Positions 9,359-14,281 of a stretch of DNA of 14,281 nt are shown piece by piece. Location: assembly GCA_027297085.1 (NCBI GenBank), contig JAPUIL010000847.1, positions 1 through 14,281 of the forward strand, in the 5' to 3' direction. Positions within the stretch are counted from its first letter, which is position 1. Every line of letters starts with the position of its first letter. The notes below the pieces were generated by a model. That model saw only the letters and a program-made list of their open reading frames with translations, ran no database searches and was not told the DNA's origin. The DNA comes from Verrucomicrobiota bacterium (GTDB lineage: Bacteria; Verrucomicrobiota; Verrucomicrobiia; Opitutales; UBA2995). The translations under genes were made by a program, and so were the position numbers.

Positions 9359-11842
9359 ATGAACTTGGAAGACGATAGATCCATTCCGACTAGTATTACC
9401 GAGATAATGCGGACGGCTTACATCGATTATTCGATGTCCGTCATTATCTCCCGTGCCCTGCCTGACGCCCGCGACGGATTGAAACCCGTGCAACGAAGAA
9501 TTCTCTACGCCATGCTGCGCGAGGGCTTGCTCCACAATAGGCCATTCGACAAATGTGCCGGTGTTGTCGGGGAGGTTCTGAAAAACTATCACCCACATGG
9601 TGATATTTCCGTTTACGACACACTCGTCCGGATGGCTCAGCACTGGGTAATGCGCTACCCGCTCATTATTCCTCAGGGGAACTTCGGATCCATCGATGGA
9701 GACCCTGCTGCTGCTTACCGGTACACGGAAGCCAAGCTGCATGAAATCGCCGAAGATCTTCTGGCACAAATTGACGAAGATACGGTGGATTTTGTACCTA
9801 ACTATAAGGAAAGTACCACCGAACCTTCGGTGTTACCGGCTGCCCTTCCCAATCTCCTCATGAATGGCTCCACAGGGATTGCTGTGGGCATGACTACCAA
9901 CATCCCGCCCCATAATCTCGGCGAACTGATAGATGCTGCCTGTGCCATAATCGACAATCCTTTGATTTCAATTGATGATCTTCTAACTATAGTACTCGGT
10001 CCGGATTTCCCGACTGGAGGAACCATAGCTGGAAGAGATGGTATTGAACAATATTTAAGGACGGGTCGAGGCATTGTCCGGATCAAAGGAACCGTTACGA
10101 CTGATGAGTTGGATAGTGGCAAAGAGCAGCTGATCATTACGGAGATCCCCTACAACGTAAACCGCGCTACTCTGGTAACCAAGATTGCCGAGCTCATTTC
10201 AAACAAGGTACTAGCCGAAATCAGCGACCTCCGGGATGAATCCGATGAAAACACCCGTATCGTCATCGAGGTGAAACGCGGAGAATCCTCGCGCGTGGTT
10301 ATCAATAAACTTTATAAGCATACACCGCTTGAGTCTTCATTCGGCACCATCCTTCTTGCGCTAGTCAAACGCCGTCCGAAGCAGATGAACCTCAAGGAAG
10401 TCCTTGAGGTTTACATCGAACATAGGCGCGAAGTGGTCGTTCGAAGAACGCAATTCCGTCTAAGAAAAGCCGAGGCACGGGCTCATATCCTGGAAGGCTA
10501 CAAGATCGCACAGGATAATCTGGATGACTTCGTGAAAATCATCCGTGCTTCCAAAAATCGCGAGGAAGCCAAGCAAGGCCTGATGGCGAAATACCCGATC
10601 TCCGACCGCCAGACAGATGCAATCCTGGACCTCAGACTTTACCAGCTGACCGGTCTTGAACGGGAGAAAATCGAAGAGGAATACGGTAAGTTAATCCAAT
10701 TAATTGAGGAGTTGAAGAACATCCTGGAGAACGAAGGCGAACTCCTTTCCGTTATCAAGGAGGAGCTACTTGCCATGAAGGCCAAATATCCTTCCGAACG
10801 ACGAACTCGGATTGTGGCCGCGGAGGGTGAGTTCCGGATGGAAGATGTAATTGCCAACGAAGGTTGCGTGATTTCAGTCTCTCATAAGGGATTTATCAAA
10901 CGCACCAGTGTCAGTGCTTACCGATCCCAGAAACGCGGCGGGAAAGGTGTAAAAGGATCTGGCTCCTACGAGGAAGATTTTATTGAGCACGTCTTCACCG
11001 CCAGCACCCACGACAATATCATGTTCTTCATGAGTAACGGTCGCGTGTATGTGGAAAAGGTTTACGAGATCGTTGAAGGCTCCCGTATTTCCAAAGGCCG
11101 CTCCCTTATCAATCTGCTTCAAATGCAGGAAGATGAAAAGATCGCGGCCATGATCTGTGTACCGGATTTCTCAGAGCAGCTCCACTTGGTAAAAGTAACC
11201 AACAAAGGTATAGTTAAGAAAACAAACCTTAAGGAATACGCCAATTTTCGCCGGGGAGGTCTTATCGGAATCAACATCGATAAGGGAGATAAGCTAAACA
11301 ATGTGCTCCTTACAGATGGCGAAAATGAGATTGTAATCATCACCCACAACGGCATGTCGATCCGGTTCAAAGAAACCGATATGAGGGATCAGGGCCGAGC
11401 GACAAGGGGCGTCAAAGGCATTAGGCTTAAAAAACGCGACTATGTAGAATCAGCGGTGGTGGTAAACCACGATGCGTCTCTCCTGATCGTAGGAGAAAAC
11501 GGATTGGGTAAAAGAAGCGATTTCGAAGACTACCGTCTACAGACCCGCGCTGGAAGTGGAGTAATCGCCATGAGGACCGACGGCGTTGCTGGTGCTCTGG
11601 CCGTGACGGAAGAGGATGAAATCATGATCCTGACTCTCAGTGGACAAGCCATTCGCTCACCCGTCAAAGACGTTCGCGTGATAGGAAGAACCACCCAGGG
11701 AGTCCGGATGATGAACCTGGGCGACAATGACAAGATTGTGGCTATCGCCGAAGTGGTGGAAACCGATGACGTTGACGAAAGCGAAGATGACGAGGAAACC
11801 GAGGAAGCAACTGAGGAAACGAGCGACGAATCAACCTCATAA
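9359..11842 (+). CDS. gyrA: DNA gyrase subunit A
   Basis: The product has 827 residues from the ATG at 9359 (a TTG just before it is ignored). The winged-helix core begins SRALPDARDGLKPVQRRILY. The catalytic Tyr122 lies in AAAYRYTEAKL and numbering coincides with E. coli without gaps to here. In the quinolone-contact helix the order is HPHGD82-Ile83-Ser84-Val85-Tyr86-Asp87, with Ile instead of Ser83. The tower and coiled coil follow (about 350-490). The C-terminal pinwheel carries the GyrA box QKRGGKG (consensus QRRGGKG), which distinguishes gyrase from topoisomerase IV ParC. A very acidic tail of about 25 residues ends the protein. It starts 31 bases after gyrB, so co-transcription is likely. 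Its stop overlaps the convergent exonuclease gene by 6 bases. Confidence 0.97.
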   Translation: MNLEDDRSIPTSITEIMRTAYIDYSMSVIISRALPDARDGLKPVQRRILYAMLREGLLHNRPFDKCAGVVGEVLKNYHPHGDISVYDTLVRMAQHWVMRYPLIIPQGNFGSIDGDPAAAYRYTEAKLHEIAEDLLAQIDEDTVDFVPNYKESTTEPSVLPAALPNLLMNGSTGIAVGMTTNIPPHNLGELIDAACAIIDNPLISIDDLLTIVLGPDFPTGGTIAGRDGIEQYLRTGRGIVRIKGTVTTDELDSGKEQLIITEIPYNVNRATLVTKIAELISNKVLAEISDLRDESDENTRIVIEVKRGESSRVVINKLYKHTPLESSFGTILLALVKRRPKQMNLKEVLEVYIEHRREVVVRRTQFRLRKAEARAHILEGYKIAQDNLDDFVKIIRASKNREEAKQGLMAKYPISDRQTDAILDLRLYQLTGLEREKIEEEYGKLIQLIEELKNILENEGELLSVIKEELLAMKAKYPSERRTRIVAAEGEFRMEDVIANEGCVISVSHKGFIKRTSVSAYRSQKRGGKGVKGSGSYEEDFIEHVFTASTHDNIMFFMSNGRVYVEKVYEIVEGSRISKGRSLINLLQMQEDEKIAAMICVPDFSEQLHLVKVTNKGIVKKTNLKEYANFRRGGLIGINIDKGDKLNNVLLTDGENEIVIITHNGMSIRFKETDMRDQGRATRGVKGIRLKKRDYVESAVVVNHDASLLIVGENGLGKRSDFEDYRLQTRAGSGVIAMRTDGVAGALAVTEEDEIMILTLSGQAIRSPVKDVRVIGRTTQGVRMMNLGDNDKIVAIAEVVETDDVDESEDDEETEEATEETSDESTS

Positions 11843-12526
11843 AAGTTCCAGCTGATTTCCCTCAGGCGGCCCACCCTTCCCTGGCTGACTCCATTGGAGC
11901 AATTGAGCCAGGCTGAGGGAATTTAGTTCGTCATAGGATTCTAGCTGCTTAATCAAGATCGCCGAAGCCAACGCGTCATAAGGAGCACAATGAAAGGTGT
12001 TTCTGGTTTCAGGGCAAAATCGTTGGGCTAGGTCGTCCAACAGGGAGTCTAATTCGAACGCATGAATGAGACTTGCGAGGTTGTAGCTGGTAAACCCAGG
12101 GAACAGAGACCGATACAAAGCACAGGTATCCAGCCAGGGTCCCCAGTCTACATCTAAGGCACCGGTGATGAAGTTTGGGCATTGAGTTGAGAACGGCCAA
12201 ACTGATTTAATGAGCCCATTCTCAACTCCCGCATGGTGTGCAGCAAATGGACCTTCATTTCGTTTGTCACGGAATAGCTCCCAACTTTCGGATATGGGTT
12301 CCGTCGATTCCACGTCAACCTGTCGAATCTGGTGGGTAGCCGTTTCCATTTCAGGGATCGGCCCACTCGCCCGGCAGAGGCGGGTTTCCATGGCGATTAC
12401 TTCTGATTCGTATAGAGTAACCAGACCGTACTCGACTATTCCGCTACGTCGGCTGCCTTCAAAGTCCAGGCAATGGATAGGGTGTTGTTGCCAAGGGACA
12501 AGGGATTCTGGAGAGTCGTCGAGCAT
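11837..12526 (-). CDS. DnaQ-like (DEDDh) 3'-5' exonuclease-fold protein
   Basis: The product has 229 residues from the ATG at 12526, with GGGAAG about 7 bases upstream. The frame extends to 12763, but those codons overlap the opposite hisN-like gene and lack family features; an ATG at 12559 is the alternative. Motif I is CLDFEGSRRSGIVEYGLV (Asp21, Glu23). Motif II is FAAHHAGVENGLI, in place of the usual aHNa-x-FD, with Glu102 at the Asp position and His for Asn. Motif III is HCAPYDA with His179 and Asp184 spaced as in DEDDh nucleases. Such proteins trim DNA or RNA 3' ends; substrate is unknown. It is convergent with gyrA and divergent from the hisN-like gene (48-base gap), with no neighbour sharing its unit. 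Confidence 0.72.
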   Translation of the reverse strand: MLDDSPESLVPWQQHPIHCLDFEGSRRSGIVEYGLVTLYESEVIAMETRLCRASGPIPEMETATHQIRQVDVESTEPISESWELFRDKRNEGPFAAHHAGVENGLIKSVWPFSTQCPNFITGALDVDWGPWLDTCALYRSLFPGFTSYNLASLIHAFELDSLLDDLAQRFCPETRNTFHCAPYDALASAILIKQLESYDELNSLSLAQLLQWSQPGKGGPPEGNQLELL

Positions 12527-12574
12527 TCTTTGCTTCCCAAGAAATGAGAAACACGGCATAAAGCCAACCCAAAG

Positions 12575-13339
12575 ATGGAACCCGATTCTTTTATACCTTT
12601 TGTAAACGAACTTCTCACAGCAAGCGGTAAGATCGTAAAACCCTATTTTTTCAATCGTGACTATTCGATAGACAGAAAGCCGGATGAGTCTCCCGTCACA
12701 AAAGCCGATAAAGAAGCCGAAGAATGTATTCGAACTTTGATACAACGAGAATTTCCTCACCACGGAATTATAGGCGAAGAATTCGGTAAGGAAAATGAAG
12801 ATTCGGAATTCACCTGGGTAATCGATCCTATCGATGGAACCGACGCCTTTATAACTGGCAGCCCACTATTCACAACGCTGGTCGGGCTTCTTCATAACGA
12901 TGAGCCGATACTGGGAGCTATCCACCAACCAATAGCCGGACTCCGCTGTATTGGAAATAATACTACCACCACTTTAAACGGAAAAAACGTATCCTGCCGA
13001 GAAACTAGCAGCCTTGAGGAAGCCACCGTTCTAGCGTCCAGTATAACGACAGCTGATCAGTATCAAAACGGTGAACGATTCAATGACATCGTTCAACAAG
13101 CTCGATTATTTCGAACATGGGGTGATGGCTACGGATACTTATTAGTAGCATCTGGTCAAGCGGATGTCATGCTCGATCCCATTGTGAATCCATGGGATGT
13201 ATTGCCTGTCATTCCAGTTATACGCGGCTCTGGTGCAACTATCGGCAACTGGCAAGGAGGAGAAGATCACTGGGAATCGTGTGTGGCTTCGACACCAGCT
13301 CTCTTCGAGACAGTTATAGGCAGGCTCAACGGCGTTTGA
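12575..13339 (+). CDS. hisN: Inositol-monophosphatase-family phosphatase, probably histidinol-phosphatase HisN
   Basis: The product has 254 residues, the usual IMPase-family length. The metal and substrate motifs are complete: SPVTKADKEAEE (39-50), GEEFG (67-71, Glu68), WVIDPIDGTDAF (81-92, Asp84 and Asp87), and NPWDVLPVIPVIRGSGATI (205-223, Asp208). WGDGYGYLLVASGQADVML (182-200) resembles the HisN group ('gDcY.y.lvA.G..D'), which removes phosphate from histidinol phosphate in histidine synthesis. Inositol, fructose-bisphosphate or PAP phosphatase activity cannot be excluded, and no histidine gene is nearby. There is no Shine-Dalgarno before the ATG. The 3' end overlaps the convergent beta-helix gene by 14 bases. 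Confidence 0.78.
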   Translation: MEPDSFIPFVNELLTASGKIVKPYFFNRDYSIDRKPDESPVTKADKEAEECIRTLIQREFPHHGIIGEEFGKENEDSEFTWVIDPIDGTDAFITGSPLFTTLVGLLHNDEPILGAIHQPIAGLRCIGNNTTTTLNGKNVSCRETSSLEEATVLASSITTADQYQNGERFNDIVQQARLFRTWGDGYGYLLVASGQADVMLDPIVNPWDVLPVIPVIRGSGATIGNWQGGEDHWESCVASTPALFETVIGRLNGV

Positions 13340-14009
13340 CAATTCGTACCTCCTGTTTATAAGCGGCGATTGAATCGTTTTCCAGGAATCCTCCGAATGC
13401 CATGGATGGATACACAAGCGACCGTTTACCCAGGATCGTACCCGGATTTAAAACGGAGTTGCATCCGACTTCCGCTCCATCGCCCACCAAAGCGCCTAAT
13501 TTCTTCATCTTGGAATCCACAAATCCAGATGGAAGCATGACCGGGACCTTCGCATGGTCCAAACGTAAATTTGAACAGATGACTCCTGCTCCCAGATGGG
13601 CCCCATTGCCCAAGACTGAATCACCCACATAGTTGAAATGTGGTGCTTGAACGCCATCCAACAATAGGCAGTTCTTAAATTCGGAAGAGTTTCCCAACAC
13701 ACACCCTTCCCCAACTATAACATTGCTCCGGATAATCGCACCCGGACGAATTTCCGTTTTGGGGCCAATATAAGCTGGCCCCTGAATAACCACATTCGGG
13801 TACAAAATTGCACTCGGGTCCAAATAAACTGGCCCCTCAATAACAACGCCTGCCGGAAATAGATCGGAATCGAGTACGTTTGGAGCAAAGTCCAGACTGC
13901 AAAACGCTTTCTTGATTTGACCGATCCAAGTCCAAGGGGGGCTGTCGCGGGGGAAGAACGAGCGAAAGGGAAAATTTTGAGGTATGGAGAATAACTCCTC
14001 AGCTTTCAT
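13326..14009 (-). CDS. Left-handed beta-helix hexapeptide-repeat protein, GlmU C-terminal-like
   Basis: The product has 227 residues from the ATG at 14009 (a GTG two codons earlier is possible). About 45 N-terminal residues have no recognisable domain and no nucleotidyltransferase domain. Then hexapeptide [LIV]-G-x(4) turns run, for example VVIEGPVYLDPSAILYPNVV, AYIGPKTEIRPGAIIRSNVI and VLGNSSEFKNCLL. The segment HFNYVGDSVLGNGAHLGAGV (residues about 122-141) closely follows the GlmU pattern HLsYlGDa.iG..vNiGaGt. This is the part of GlmU that holds the acetyl-CoA and glucosamine-phosphate site. It may be a stand-alone acetyltransferase or uridylyltransferase-associated subunit in sugar-nucleotide synthesis. 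The substrate is not known. It converges on hisN. Confidence 0.78.
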   Translation of the reverse strand: MKAEELFSIPQNFPFRSFFPRDSPPWTWIGQIKKAFCSLDFAPNVLDSDLFPAGVVIEGPVYLDPSAILYPNVVIQGPAYIGPKTEIRPGAIIRSNVIVGEGCVLGNSSEFKNCLLLDGVQAPHFNYVGDSVLGNGAHLGAGVICSNLRLDHAKVPVMLPSGFVDSKMKKLGALVGDGAEVGCNSVLNPGTILGKRSLVYPSMAFGGFLENDSIAAYKQEVRIVKRR

Positions 14010-14103
14010 GCTCACACAAAAACGGCTTCATCAAAAGGATTCAATTGAAATGGACAAGAGCAACTGGTTTATCCGATGAGCCTTGCCTGGTGCATTCGCC
14101 TAC

Positions 14104-14128
14104 CTCCTTCGGACTACGACGGAACGAG
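14104..14128. repeat. Imperfect palindrome 1 (REP-like)
   Basis: CTCCTTCGG (14104-14112) and CGGAACGAG (14120-14128) match as inverted arms at 7 of 9 positions around a 7-base loop. The word CTTCGGACTACGACGGA resembles dispersed repeats I recall from related genomes; copy number here cannot be judged. Confidence 0.4.
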
Positions 14129-14129
14129 G

Positions 14130-14160
14130 GGTCTGAAGTGAATGTCACTCACTTAAGGCC
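14130..14160. repeat. Imperfect palindrome 2 (hairpin of about 12 bp)
   Basis: GGTCTGAAGTGA pairs with TCACTTAAGGCC around ATGTCAC, with one wobble and one mismatch. It directly follows palindrome 1. No T tract follows, so it is not an intrinsic terminator. Confidence 0.45.
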
Positions 14161-14194
14161 GTTATAAGCGAATCTACGGTCCATTTCCTTTCGA

Positions 14195-14248
14195 GGGGGT
14201 CAAACCTTAAATCCCGCATTGGCATGCACGATTGCAAGGAATGACCCC
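14195..14248. repeat. Inverted repeat 3, RAYT/REP-like word
   Basis: GGGGTCA (14196-14202) and TGACCCC (14242-14248) are exact inverted arms. The left arm continues as GGGGTCAAACCTTAAAT, and ATATTTGACA occurs near the window end. Both words recall repeats found with REP-associated tyrosine (Y1) transposases. The association is from memory and the transposase itself is not in the window. Confidence 0.4.
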
Positions 14249-14281
14249 GAAGCCGGCCTTGCTTCGATATTTGACAAAAAA

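Larger units (their letters stand above)
14016..14281. other. Gene-free stretch at the right edge
   Basis: Apart from the three palindromes I see no credible coding sequence or RNA gene. On the minus strand it is the upstream region of the beta-helix gene, but I cannot pick a promoter. Confidence 0.5.

Noticed and set aside
12527..12763. N-terminal extension of the exonuclease frame up to 12763
   Set aside because: It runs antisense through the start of the hisN-like gene and has no family features; motif I lies shortly after the ATG at 12526.
14069..14095. Eight-codon frame (MHQARLIG) on the minus strand behind a near-perfect AAGGAGGT at 14102-14109
   Set aside because: The Shine-Dalgarno-like word is part of palindrome 1, and so short a frame has no further support; a leader peptide is possible but cannot be argued from the sequence.

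Overview
This window looks like a chromosomal housekeeping segment of a Verrucomicrobiota-type bacterium, possibly an opitutal lineage. That placement is inferred from three things: divergent PilM/N/O/P/Q-like proteins, a 32-residue AURKAIP1/COX24-type ribosomal protein, and a long GyrB next to GyrA. No taxonomic marker was searched, so it is tentative. I see no CRISPR array, prophage, complete insertion sequence or tRNA.

Layout. Positions 1-6684 are all on the minus strand. In transcription order they hold an Rrf2-type regulator, a coiled-coil zinc-ribbon protein (COG1579), the RNase P RNA gene rnpB (missing from any protein-only annotation), rpsT (S20), a degenerate RluA-type pseudouridine synthase homologue, a tiny basic ribosomal protein, and a five-gene type IV pilus or secretion alignment operon pilM-N-O-P-Q. 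The secretin gene runs off the left edge. The pil genes overlap or nearly touch. Their order matches the canonical cell-envelope-spanning complex: cytoplasmic actin-like PilM, inner-membrane PilN and PilO, a periplasmic PilP-like linker, and the outer-membrane secretin.

From 6805 the plus strand carries gyrB and gyrA, 31 bases apart and probably co-transcribed. They face the rrf2 unit across a short divergent promoter region that contains an inverted repeat. gyrA converges on, and overlaps by six bases, a DEDDh-type exonuclease gene. That gene is divergent from a HisN-like inositol-monophosphatase-family gene, which in turn overlaps tail-to-tail with a left-handed beta-helix (GlmU C-terminal-like) gene. 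The last 270 bases carry no convincing gene but hold three imperfect palindromes resembling a REP cluster.

The most notable observations are: a pseudouridine synthase homologue whose catalytic HRLD motif is replaced; gyrase subunits that both have unusual residues at classical quinolone-contact positions (GyrA Ile83, GyrB Phe466 = E. coli 447); rnpB whose P1 helix starts inside the upstream stop codon region; an intrinsic terminator whose T tract abuts the next start codon; and the general lack of Shine-Dalgarno sequences in front of unit-leading genes. I did not find a convincing wholly new system. The content is mostly conserved core machinery with unusual details.
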